Shown: piece by piece, positions 17,855 to 26,248 of the stretch | Numbering within the stretch: the first letter of the stretch is position 1 | Layout of the letters: the number at the start of each line of letters is the position of its first letter | From: Flavobacteriaceae bacterium UBA980 | GTDB taxonomy: Bacteria; Bacteroidota; Bacteroidia; Flavobacteriales; Flavobacteriaceae | Reading direction: 5' to 3' | NCBI GenBank assembly: GCA_002292265.1 | Contig: DBBQ01000056.1 | Location: 1-64,000, forward strand | DNA length: 64,000 bases | The notes under the pieces: generated by a model | Databases searched by the model: none | The model's input: only the letters and a program-made list of their open reading frames with translations | Told to the model about the DNA's origin: nothing | Translations under genes and position numbers: made by a program

Positions 17855-19153
17855 TTAATTTTTATTTCTAAGTGGTTCAATTGAGGGGCACAATAGTAAA
17901 ACGCTGATCATTGCAATAATGGCAAGAGCAGCACCAATGATAAAAGCTGGAGTATAATTCCCTCCCGTAGTCAACCAGGGTACCAAGTAGGTCAATGCTG
18001 CAGCAGCTAACTTAGCCCCCATTCCGGCAAATCCGGCAAGGGTTCCCACTGTTTTTCCACTAAAGAGATCACTAGGTAAGGTCTGAACATTTCCAATGGC
18101 GGTTTGAAAACCAAAAAGGATCACTGCCATAATCAATACAGCGGTTACGGGGCTTCCTGGATTTGACATGGCAAAGAGAGCAGGAAGCATAATCACACAG
18201 CCTAAAGAAATGATAAACTTTCTTGTTTTATTTACGTTCCAACCAGCTTTCATTCGGTTTTGAGCTAAAATTCCTCCAAACCAAGCACCTAACATAGCTC
18301 CTACATAGGGTACCCATCCGTAAATACCTATCGCTTTTACATCCATTCCGTAAACCTCTGAAAGATAGATCGGTATCCAAAAAACGAACAACCACCATAT
18401 CGGATCAATAGCCGCGGAAGAAATAATGACTCCCCAACTTTCTTTGTGAGAAAGAAGTTGCTTTGTGTCCGGAGTATAGCTTGTATCCGTTCCTTCTGTA
18501 GATTCTACTGCGTTAACTTGTCCTGATAAAATATACTGCTTTTCTTCCTCTGTAATCCAAGGATGCGTTTTTGGTCCAGATTTAACGATATACATCCAAG
18601 GTAATAACCACAACAAACCGACAAGCCCGACAAGGACAAAAATCATTTGCCAACTAAAATAGAGAGTTAGAAAAGCAATTAAAGGGATGGAAATTATTCC
18701 TCCGATAGAGGCGCCCGAGTTAAATAAGCCTTGGGCAAAAGCTCGTTCCTTAGCTGGAAACCATTCCGCGTTACCTTTTGTGGCACCTGGCCAGTTTCCT
18801 GCTTCAGCTATTCCTAATATGGAACGGAAAAAAGCAAAGCTATTAAAGCCTGTAGCAAAAGCATGCAGGGCTGTTGCAATAGACCACACTCCTATGGATA
18901 GTGCAAAGCCTAAACGCGTGCCAATCCAATCGAATATTTTCCCGAAAATGGCTTGACCAAAAGCATAGGAAAAAACAAAAATGATGGAAATCAATGCATA
19001 AATCTCTTTCCTTTCAAAAGGAGTTTTGTCAGGATAAAGTTCTGAAGCTATTTCTGGCCAAAGTACATTTAACGATTGACGATCAATATAGTTTATGACG
19101 GTAGCCAAGGCTATTAATCCAACAATCCACCATCTCAATCCGCTAACTTTCAT
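17855..19153 (-). CDS. MFS hexuronate transporter (ExuT-like)
   Basis: Inner-membrane carrier of 432 residues with about 12 helices, from the anion:cation symporter branch of the MFS that includes ExuT. Typical features are INYIDRQSLNVLWPEIASEL in the first helix and loop, GIAEAGNWPGATKGNAEWFP in helix 4, and a long central loop. It should bring unsaturated monouronate, DEH or another hexuronate from periplasm to cytoplasm. The gene lies between the regulator (80 bases upstream) and the DEH reductase (25 bases downstream), in line with a regulator-transporter-enzyme operon. Confidence 0.9.
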   Translation of the reverse strand: MKVSGLRWWIVGLIALATVINYIDRQSLNVLWPEIASELYPDKTPFERKEIYALISIIFVFSYAFGQAIFGKIFDWIGTRLGFALSIGVWSIATALHAFATGFNSFAFFRSILGIAEAGNWPGATKGNAEWFPAKERAFAQGLFNSGASIGGIISIPLIAFLTLYFSWQMIFVLVGLVGLLWLLPWMYIVKSGPKTHPWITEEEKQYILSGQVNAVESTEGTDTSYTPDTKQLLSHKESWGVIISSAAIDPIWWLFVFWIPIYLSEVYGMDVKAIGIYGWVPYVGAMLGAWFGGILAQNRMKAGWNVNKTRKFIISLGCVIMLPALFAMSNPGSPVTAVLIMAVILFGFQTAIGNVQTLPSDLFSGKTVGTLAGFAGMGAKLAAAALTYLVPWLTTGGNYTPAFIIGAALAIIAMISVLLLCPSIEPLRNKN

Positions 19154-19233
19154 AAGTGCTTTTTTAAGACATTTAGATTAGACTGAATGCCAATTAATAT
19201 TTCCTCTATTACTTGAAGTTGTGTACTCCCTTA

Positions 19234-19926
19234 TTAGTAAGCACTATAACAGTATTGATATAAATTTTTAAAATGCTTTTTCATCGCATTTTTTGCTTCT
19301 ACCGTATCCATTGAGCGAATCGCATCAAGAATATCTTTATGCTCCTGAATCCCTTTAAATGCGGTATCCTTATCACAAACATGATGTTTTTCAAAATTTG
19401 TGATGATCTCTGGAGTAATCTTTAACATAAAGGTGTTCAAAGTCGGATTCCCACTTGCTTTTGCAATGGCTAAATGAAAGAGTAAATCTTCTTGTACGGC
19501 GTCTTCACCACGAATCACTTTATCCGAATAAGCCGCAAGCGCATTTTCTAAATGAATCAAATCGTCCTCTGTTCTCCTTAGTGCAGCAAGTTTAACTCCT
19601 TTTAATTCTAAAAAGATACGTGCTTCTACCAACTCTTTAAAGCTTGGAGAGGGTAGGTTCAAAATATCATCTATCATTCCATTTAAAGCGGTAATCCCAA
19701 TATCCGCAACAAAAGTCCCGCTTTGTGGGATGGATTTAACCAAACCATAAAATTCAAGGGTTTGAATTGAGTCTCTAATATTAGAACGCGTAACCTCAAA
19801 TTTCTCTGCCAGCATTCTCTCGGAGGGCAGTTTGTCTCCAGGTTCATAGTTCTTATTATTGATAAGCGCTTTAATCTGTGCTATTATTCGCTTTTGAATT
19901 CGCTGTATTTCAGTGGCTATAAGCAT
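19234..19926 (-). CDS. GntR/FadR-family regulator, probable alginate repressor
   Basis: DNA-binding protein of 230 residues: winged helix-turn-helix at about 10-75 (PGDKLPSERMLAEKFEVTRS) and an FCD ligand-binding domain from about 90 to 215, with metal-binding candidates in EDLLFHLAIAK and GIQEHKDIL. Such proteins bind sugar acids and leave palindromes of the type TGGTnnACCA; UxuR/ExuR sites read AATTGGTATACCAATT. That site type is found at its own promoter, at susC and at the lyase operon, so it is the best candidate for control of the locus. The inducer may be KDG, KDPG or DEH; this is inference. Confidence 0.88.
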   Translation of the reverse strand: MLIATEIQRIQKRIIAQIKALINNKNYEPGDKLPSERMLAEKFEVTRSNIRDSIQTLEFYGLVKSIPQSGTFVADIGITALNGMIDDILNLPSPSFKELVEARIFLELKGVKLAALRRTEDDLIHLENALAAYSDKVIRGEDAVQEDLLFHLAIAKASGNPTLNTFMLKITPEIITNFEKHHVCDKDTAFKGIQEHKDILDAIRSMDTVEAKNAMKKHFKNLYQYCYSAY

Positions 19927-19942
19927 TCTTATTGGTCCGTTA

Positions 19943-19961
19943 TTTTAGTTTACTAAAAATA
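19943..19961 (-). promoter_or_regulatory. Operator over the -7 box of the regulator gene
   Basis: The minus strand reads TATTTTTAGTAAACTAAAA: a -7-like TATTTTTA overlapping the palindrome TTTTAGTAAACTAAAA. The spacing of box and palindrome is identical to that at susC (centre 10.5 bases from the box start), and the core GTAAAC is the same. The outer bases differ (A/T for G/C), so it may be a weaker, autoregulatory site. No good -33 element is seen. Confidence 0.5.
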
Positions 19962-20218
19962 AACATTTAGAAATTTATTTAATGTAACACAATTTCACGT
20001 AATATACATTCTAGGATAGTTAGCGATTTCTATAAAATTCCTTTGCTTTTAAGAAAAAGAGGGACTTCTACAATTTTCATGTTGCTCTGTTTTGGAGTAA
20101 TTGAAATTACTTCGAAACAATAAAAATTATAAAAGGCCCTCATTTAACCATAAATCAAATATTAACAAAAAATATTAGAACTATTAACTAACTATCAACT
20201 ATTTAAATTTATTTAATA

Positions 20219-21556
20219 CTAGTACCCAGGATTCTGAGTAATGACACCATTGGTGGCGAGTATTTCAGATATTGGAATAGGAAATAGGTGATAATTACTA
20301 TTCACTGTTTGTCCCATTTCAGCATCAACAGTTCCTGTTCTTACCAAATCAAACCATCTGTGCCCTTCAAAAGCCAATTCTAGTCTTCTCTCATTAGCGA
20401 TAGCTTGTTTAACATCTGCTTGTGAACTTACAGTTCCTGTCAGACTTGTTAAACCAGCTCTTGTTCTGATGGGATCTAATAAAGCTAAAACGGTATCTGC
20501 AGCTGCACCATTTTCATTCAATGCTTCTGCATATAATAAAATAACATCCGCTAATCTGATTTCAATCCAGTCATGCTCGCCTCCTAAACCTCCTTCTTTT
20601 GGAAATTTAATCGCTTTTAAACCGTCATCACTAAGAGTTACTGCTCTTCTTAAGTCAGTTCCCCCACCATTGGCATCGCTTGCGTCAAATGCAGCTACTA
20701 AATCTGGATCAACAGGTAAATCAGACTTTGAATCATCACCAACAAACCAATTCCAAAAATCAGAACCAAAATTATATTCATCTACAATAGAACTTGAAAT
20801 ACGAGTAGCATAAATGATTTCTGAGTTACCAGATTCATTTGCTGCTCCAAAAATTTCATTGAAGTTGGGCTTTAAACTAATACCTGCACCAGCAGCACCG
20901 TTTACAACAGCTGCAAGTTGTGTTTCTGCATTAGAATAATCTCCCAAAGTTGCATATACTTTTCCTAGTAGTGCTTGAGCTGCATATTTTGAAGCTCTCC
21001 CATCTACTATTGTCGCACTTAAGCCAGCAACAGCATCATTCAAATCGGGAATGATAACACTGCTGTAAACTTGATCAGCATTTTGTCTTTGTAAAATAGA
21101 TGTATCAGTTAAACTCGGAGCAGCAGATAAATTAACAGTTACAGCACCAAAAGATTTAACTAATTTAAAATAAGACAAAGCTCTTAAAAACTTAGCTTCA
21201 GCTACTTCTGTATCATCAGTAGAGTTTTCAATTACATTGTTTGCACTTAGTATTGACTTATACATTGCCGTGTAAAGAGGACCAAAAAATTGATCTTCCA
21301 TTGTGGTTAAATTATTTGTAAACTCGTCAAATTCGGTGTAAGGCGCTTCTTGCATCAGCGCATTATCTGCTCTAAACTCAGCCATTAATGCCAATGGGGT
21401 AACACTACCTAATTGATAATAGTAAGCCGCATTTAATACTCCTCCAAAATCTGTTAATGAATCTGCACTAGCAAAATTTGGTGGGGATTGGTCCAAGTCA
21501 GTTGAACATGCTGTTATTAAGAACAGCGATCCCAATACTATTTTTATATATTTCAT
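20219..21556 (-). CDS. SusD/RagB-family lipoprotein of the alginate locus
   Basis: A 445-residue SusD-like lipoprotein (lipobox LITAC, Cys17) that should hold alginate oligomers against SusC at the cell surface. Family features include SVIIPDLNDAVAGL and ASKYAAQALLGKVYATLGDY in the TPR-like core, IRLADVILLYAEALNENG, and the late ERRLELAFEGHRWFDLVRTG. It starts 11 bases after the susC stop. The assignment to alginate rests on position between the lyase/KdgF operon and the KDG enzymes, not on the protein itself. Confidence 0.9.
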   Translation of the reverse strand: MKYIKIVLGSLFLITACSTDLDQSPPNFASADSLTDFGGVLNAAYYYQLGSVTPLALMAEFRADNALMQEAPYTEFDEFTNNLTTMEDQFFGPLYTAMYKSILSANNVIENSTDDTEVAEAKFLRALSYFKLVKSFGAVTVNLSAAPSLTDTSILQRQNADQVYSSVIIPDLNDAVAGLSATIVDGRASKYAAQALLGKVYATLGDYSNAETQLAAVVNGAAGAGISLKPNFNEIFGAANESGNSEIIYATRISSSIVDEYNFGSDFWNWFVGDDSKSDLPVDPDLVAAFDASDANGGGTDLRRAVTLSDDGLKAIKFPKEGGLGGEHDWIEIRLADVILLYAEALNENGAAADTVLALLDPIRTRAGLTSLTGTVSSQADVKQAIANERRLELAFEGHRWFDLVRTGTVDAEMGQTVNSNYHLFPIPISEILATNGVITQNPGY

Positions 21557-21567
21557 TTTTTTATAAT

Positions 21568-24500
21568 TTAAAAGTTAACGTTTAACCCTAAAGTAAAACT
21601 TCTAACAACTGGACTTGCACCTACTTGTGCACCATAGATTGTAGGGTCAGTGCCTTTCACACCCTCTGGATTGTATGAGGTATAATCGTCTCCCATAATA
21701 TATAGCAAGTTCGTTCCAGCTAGATAAGCCCTTACAGAATCCAAACCAAGACCATCAATCAAAGAAGAATCAAATGTATATCCAATTGTTAAATTTCTCA
21801 ATGCAATAAAAGAAGCGTCTTGTAATACAGCATCGGTTTGGTTTCTATTTCTTTCAAGGTATTCATCATTGTGATCAGCAATACGATCACCATCAGAATC
21901 TATACGAGCGTTATCCAGACGTCCACCCCATTGTGAACCGTAATATAAAGGATCAATATTGTAAACATCTGCTCCGTGAGACCCTTGGAACTGTAAAGAC
22001 ATGTCAAAATTGTCATAACTTAAGTTATGTGTCATACCCCAGTAAAAATCAGGTGTATTTTGTCCAATTTTAACTAAGTCACCCCCATCTTCTACAGTTT
22101 TAGTTCTGTCAATTATACCATCGTCATTTTGGTCAACTACATAAGATTCACCAGTCATGCTGTTTGGGTGTCTTGTACCATCAGCTAGGTATTCCATTTC
22201 AACTTCACCGATTGTTTCTAATCCCCACATTTCTCCAATTTCTCCACCTACATAATTTCTAAAAACAGCACCCCGACCACTTTGTCCAAAGATTTGCTGT
22301 GGTAATTCATCTAAACCACCCAGGTCAGTGATCTCAGTGTTAACAGTAGATAAGTTGGCATTCATATTCCAAGTGAAATCACCATTATTAACTAATGATG
22401 CTCCTAATTGAAATTCAATACCTGAACTGGTAACATCACCAACGTTTAGAATAGAAGATGGGTTTCCTAATACCTCTGACTGTGCTTGATTGATTAAGAT
22501 ATCTTCGATATCGGAGGTATAATAGTCAACACCCAAAGTCAAACGATTATTTAAGAATCCTAAATCAATACCAAAATTGGTCTCAGTATTGGTTTGCCAT
22601 GTTAAATCTGGATTTGGTGAATTAGACGGGATTAGATATCCTGTTCCGTATATTGTTGCTGAGGGAGATAAAAGACTTAAAGAATTATACGAACCTAAGA
22701 ATGAAGTTGTTCCTAAAGAACCTGTACTGAATCTCAGTTTTAATTGGCTCAAAGTTTCATTATTTTCTAAAAAAGCCTCATTGTGAATATTCCATCCTAC
22801 AGATAATGCTGGGAAAGTTTCATATCTATTGTTGGCGCCAAAACGAGAATCACCATCTCTTCTTAAAGATACTGAAGCTAAATAACGGTCATTATATGCA
22901 TAATTTACACGTCCGAAAACACTTTCTCGAACTCTTGTTTCTTTTCTTTCAGAAACACCAATATCAGAGGGTTCTAGTAAATTGAAATTAAGAATAGCTT
23001 CATCAGGTACATTTACACCCCTTAGTGATGTTCCGTTAAATTTCGTTGATTGAACTTCAAACCCCGCAACAGCTGAAATGTCGTGATTCCCGATCACTTT
23101 TGCAAAGTTCAAAGTAGTTTCACTTAACAAAGTAGATACTTTTAAATCAGTTTGTCTCATGAAGGTTTGTGAGTTTCTAGCTCTAGAATCATAGCCAAGT
23201 AATCTGTGAGAGTAAGCTTGCGTGTCTCGAATATCACCTCCTAAAACAGTTTTTACATTCAAACCATCTATAATCTCATATTGTAAATAACCATTTAAGT
23301 TAGCAAAATATGATTTTTCCCAACTTTCAACATTATCGAGCTTCGCAGCAGGTCCAGCATCACCAGATCCTCCAATACCATTGTTTGCTCTACCATAGTG
23401 CCAATCTTGTGCTGCCATTCCTGGTTCTAATGCATATATGCTATTTGCTTCATAACCAGACCCTCTGTATCCATTGTCGAAAGCAGTTAATCCTAAGCTC
23501 TGAGCTTGAGCATCCAATTGTTGAACGAAAGCAATTGATCCAGCAGTATGATAAATAGGGTGTACCCCATAGGCTCTCAACAAATCTCTCATGTCGTGTC
23601 CTAAGATATCTCTTGTAGATGAAAATCCATTTGCGCTAATACCTGCAGAAATTTTATCGTTTAGTTTTGCATCAAGATTCATTCTAAAATTTAATCTCTC
23701 ATAGCCTTGAGTTATAACTACACCTTCGACGTCTTGGTATCCAACTGACGCAAAATATTTTACATCTTCGCTTCCACCACGCATACTAAAGTCATGACTT
23801 TGTGTGTGTCCATTTTGAAAAAGCCAGTCTTCAGGGCTAATTGCACCTGGAGAATTTTCATATGCACTTAATCTGTATTCTAAAAATGCCGCATCTTTAG
23901 TAGAAACCGTACTTGTCCAATTCCCAGCAGCAATTTCTGCTCTTGCAGTAGCAGCCCATTCTGGACCTGACTGAAGGATGTTTTCTCGGTATTTACTTGA
24001 AGTACTAGTGTAAGCACTGTAGCTAAATTTGGTTGCGCCTGATGTACCTTTTTTCGTAGTCACTAAGACAACACCATTTGCACCTCTCGAACCGTAAATT
24101 GCGGCTGAAGCAGCATCTTTTAATACCTCAATACTTTGAATATCATTCGGATTAATTGACTGAATCCCTCCTGAAATTGGGTATCCGTCAACAACAACCA
24201 ATGGATTTGAAGCTCCAGAAATTGATGAGGCAGCCCTAATTTGGATTTTTGGAGCAGCACCTGGTGAACCATCTTGGTTTTGTATTAAAACACCGGCCAG
24301 CTTACCAGCTAATGCATCATCTACACGTGCAGTTTGGACAGCAGCAACTTCACTACCTCCAATTTTTGCAACAGCTCCAGTTAATTGAGATCTTTTTCTA
24401 GTTCCATAACCTGTTACTACGATCTCATCCAATTGGGTAAGGTCTTGAACTAAAGTAACGCTTAACGTGTCCTGACCCGTAAATTCGATGATCTGGGTTC

Positions 24501-24729
24501 CAAACCCAATGTAGGAAACTTCAATATTTTGTCCGTTTTCAACACCTATTGAAAATTGACCGTCAAAATCAGAAATTACCCCATCACCTGTTTCTTGAAC
24601 AATAACTGTGGCACCTGGGATGGGTTGACCATCGGTACCTAGTACTGTTCCACCTACGTTTGTCTGGGCTATGGTGAGTGTTAAGCCAAACAGGACAAAA
24701 AGTAGTGTTAGTTGTGTTTTGATTTTCAT
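21568..24729 (-). CDS. SusC/RagA-family TonB-dependent transporter of the alginate locus
   Basis: Outer-membrane importer of 1053 residues with a Sec signal ending LTIAQ, a carboxypeptidase-regulatory-like domain (PIPGATVIVQETGDG, DFDGQFSI), TonB-box region DEIVVTGYGTRKRSQ and a plug with SIEVLKDAASAAIYGSRGA, then the barrel. Together with its SusD it should import alginate oligosaccharides. Its promoter, about 230 bases upstream, carries three tandem operator copies, and the long leader between is faced by a probable antisense RNA. This makes it the most heavily controlled gene of the window. Confidence 0.92.
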   Translation of the reverse strand: MKIKTQLTLLFVLFGLTLTIAQTNVGGTVLGTDGQPIPGATVIVQETGDGVISDFDGQFSIGVENGQNIEVSYIGFGTQIIEFTGQDTLSVTLVQDLTQLDEIVVTGYGTRKRSQLTGAVAKIGGSEVAAVQTARVDDALAGKLAGVLIQNQDGSPGAAPKIQIRAASSISGASNPLVVVDGYPISGGIQSINPNDIQSIEVLKDAASAAIYGSRGANGVVLVTTKKGTSGATKFSYSAYTSTSSKYRENILQSGPEWAATARAEIAAGNWTSTVSTKDAAFLEYRLSAYENSPGAISPEDWLFQNGHTQSHDFSMRGGSEDVKYFASVGYQDVEGVVITQGYERLNFRMNLDAKLNDKISAGISANGFSSTRDILGHDMRDLLRAYGVHPIYHTAGSIAFVQQLDAQAQSLGLTAFDNGYRGSGYEANSIYALEPGMAAQDWHYGRANNGIGGSGDAGPAAKLDNVESWEKSYFANLNGYLQYEIIDGLNVKTVLGGDIRDTQAYSHRLLGYDSRARNSQTFMRQTDLKVSTLLSETTLNFAKVIGNHDISAVAGFEVQSTKFNGTSLRGVNVPDEAILNFNLLEPSDIGVSERKETRVRESVFGRVNYAYNDRYLASVSLRRDGDSRFGANNRYETFPALSVGWNIHNEAFLENNETLSQLKLRFSTGSLGTTSFLGSYNSLSLLSPSATIYGTGYLIPSNSPNPDLTWQTNTETNFGIDLGFLNNRLTLGVDYYTSDIEDILINQAQSEVLGNPSSILNVGDVTSSGIEFQLGASLVNNGDFTWNMNANLSTVNTEITDLGGLDELPQQIFGQSGRGAVFRNYVGGEIGEMWGLETIGEVEMEYLADGTRHPNSMTGESYVVDQNDDGIIDRTKTVEDGGDLVKIGQNTPDFYWGMTHNLSYDNFDMSLQFQGSHGADVYNIDPLYYGSQWGGRLDNARIDSDGDRIADHNDEYLERNRNQTDAVLQDASFIALRNLTIGYTFDSSLIDGLGLDSVRAYLAGTNLLYIMGDDYTSYNPEGVKGTDPTIYGAQVGASPVVRSFTLGLNVNF

Positions 24730-24831
24730 ACTTTTTAAATTAATTAGACATTGTTTTTTATTTTTTGTCTCTTAAAAGAAACAAACACAAAAACAATTAC
24801 ATTTTAAATTAAAATGAGTAAATTTGTTATA

Positions 24832-24913
24832 ACTGCTTTTGCGGTACACTCAATTACTTCCCTCTAACATGAAGTAATCTTTAGAAAAGGATAGGTCAAA
24901 CCTGTCCTTTTTT
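24832..24913 (+). ncRNA. Candidate antisense small RNA facing the susC leader
   Basis: On the plus strand TAAATTTG at 24819-24826 matches the -7 consensus, though the -33 region is poor. It is followed by a stem-loop ATTACTTC/GAAGTAAT (24853-24878), then a 12-bp hairpin (24885-24911, two G-U pairs at most) and six T at 24908-24913. The product would be about 82 bases, fully complementary to the 5' leader of susC. Bacteroides PULs are known to carry cis-antisense RNAs at this place, such as DonS, which repress their susC. The hairpin could instead, or also, end minus-strand transcripts, where the T tract is weaker. Confidence 0.5.
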
Positions 24914-24924
24914 ATTGTTTATTA

Positions 24925-24990
24925 TTTGGATAACCAAACTGGTATTCCAAATTGGTTTACCAAATGTATTAAAAAAAACTTAATACACAA
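24925..24990 (-). promoter_or_regulatory. susC promoter with three tandem operators
   Basis: The minus strand has TTG, 19 bases, then TACATTTG (24968 to 24961), a full consensus promoter. The -7 box runs into TTGGTAAACCAA, followed by TTGGAATACCAG and TTGGTTATCCAA. The palindrome centres are 24957.5, 24944.5 and 24931.5, an exact pitch of 13. Bound repressor would cover the -7 box and the first 30 bases of the transcript. The sequence type fits GntR/FadR-family sites of the UxuR/ExuR kind. Confidence 0.75.
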
Positions 24991-25011
24991 CTTTTTATAA
25001 ATAAAGTTGTT

Positions 25012-25359
25012 CTATTCCATAAAATCTTCGCGGATAGGACTGAAGACATCGATAAGAACTCCGGCTTCTGTACAAATAGCACCATGCATAGTGTGTGGCG
25101 GAATGTAAAAACAGTCACCTCCCTTTAACGTTTTGGTTTCTTTACCTATTGTAACATCAAAGGTTCCGCTTTCTACATAAGTCGTTTGGCTATGATAGTG
25201 CTCGTGCATTTGTCCTACAGCACCAACTTCAAAATGTACTTTGACGAGCATAATTTTATCGTCATAGCCCATTATTTGTCGTTTGAGACCTTCGCCTACG
25301 GTCTCCCAGTCTAAATCGTTTCCTTTAATAAATTCTTTACTTGTTCCAAATGTTTTCAT
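25012..25359 (-). CDS. kdgF: KdgF, cupin that linearises unsaturated uronates
   Basis: Small one-domain cupin of 115 residues. KdgF speeds the opening of 4,5-unsaturated monouronates from alginate or pectin to the linear ketouronate DEH (or DKI). The metal-binding cupin motif is seen as MHEHYHSQTTYVESG (His52, His54, Gln58), and the second motif is IPPHTMHG with His92. It has no signal peptide, so it acts in the cytoplasm. It is the last gene of the lyase operon, 108 bases after the SDR gene, and lies directly upstream of the DEH-using steps in the pathway. Confidence 0.9.
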   Translation of the reverse strand: MKTFGTSKEFIKGNDLDWETVGEGLKRQIMGYDDKIMLVKVHFEVGAVGQMHEHYHSQTTYVESGTFDVTIGKETKTLKGGDCFYIPPHTMHGAICTEAGVLIDVFSPIREDFME

Positions 25360-25467
25360 TTTTTCTCTGGTTTTATTGTTTTTTGATTTTACTATTTAAT
25401 TCTTTTCTAGGGTATTCTTGAGCTTTAGTTATTTGTTCTATTCTACTTTTTACAATTAATTTTAATT

Positions 25468-26238
25468 TTACATAGTATACACTCCCCCATTTATATCTAA
25501 AGTAGCCCCAGTAATAAATCCATCATACTCAGATGCTAAATATAAAACTGCTCGGGCTACATCTGCCGCATTTCCAGCTCGTTTTATTGGTATATTTACT
25601 ATTGTAGCTGCTGCAGATTCTTTTGTGGTATGTGTGTTGTGAAATGAAGTTCCTAAAATAAGTCCTGGAGCAACTGCATTTACTCTTATTCCATTATCAC
25701 CTAACTCAGAAGATAAAGCTCTTGTAAAGGTCAGAATAGCCCCTTTACTGGTAGCATAAGCTAGCGAACCTGCGTGTCCTCCTTTGCGACCTGCAAGTGA
25801 TGCTAGATTTACAATACTACTTTTGTCGTTTTTTGCCAAATAAGGAACAGCAGCTTTTGTGACAAACAGCATTGACGTAAGATTAATATCCATTACTTTA
25901 TGCCAAAAATCAGTTTGTATTTCACTTAACGTATTACGTGCCACTAATGAGCCGGCATTATTGATTAGTATATCCAAACCACCTAAGGCATCTACAGTTT
26001 TTTTAACCAAACTAGTTGCCTCATCTTCATTTGTTAAATCGCCATTTATTACAATGGCTTTTTGACCTTTACTTGTTGCCAATTTCTCCAGCTGTGTAGC
26101 TGAATCTGAACTGGAAAAATAATGGATGGCAACATTAGCACCGCAGTCTATAAAATGTTTTGTTATAGATTCTCCTATACCTTGAGCTCCAGCGGTTATA
26201 AGAACATTTTTATTTTTTAACTTGATATTGTAATCCAT
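25468..26238 (-). CDS. SDR oxidoreductase, probable DEH reductase 2
   Basis: Classical SDR of 256 residues, FabG-like, with Ser147, Tyr161 and Lys165 (YATSK) and NNAG at 93-96. The cofactor loop is TAGAQGIG, where alanine stands in place of the first glycine of TGxxxGxG. The HYFSSSD stretch after the second strand suggests NADPH use, since Ser-rich loops often hold the 2'-phosphate. It is placed between the Nramp-fold gene and kdgF in the lyase operon. It could reduce DEH to KDG, in parallel to the SDR at 17 kb, or act on the sugar acid handled by the fused kinase/dehydrogenase. Confidence 0.82.
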   Translation of the reverse strand: MDYNIKLKNKNVLITAGAQGIGESITKHFIDCGANVAIHYFSSSDSATQLEKLATSKGQKAIVINGDLTNEDEATSLVKKTVDALGGLDILINNAGSLVARNTLSEIQTDFWHKVMDINLTSMLFVTKAAVPYLAKNDKSSIVNLASLAGRKGGHAGSLAYATSKGAILTFTRALSSELGDNGIRVNAVAPGLILGTSFHNTHTTKESAAATIVNIPIKRAGNAADVARAVLYLASEYDGFITGATLDINGGVYTM

Positions 26239-26248
26239 TTATTTGATT

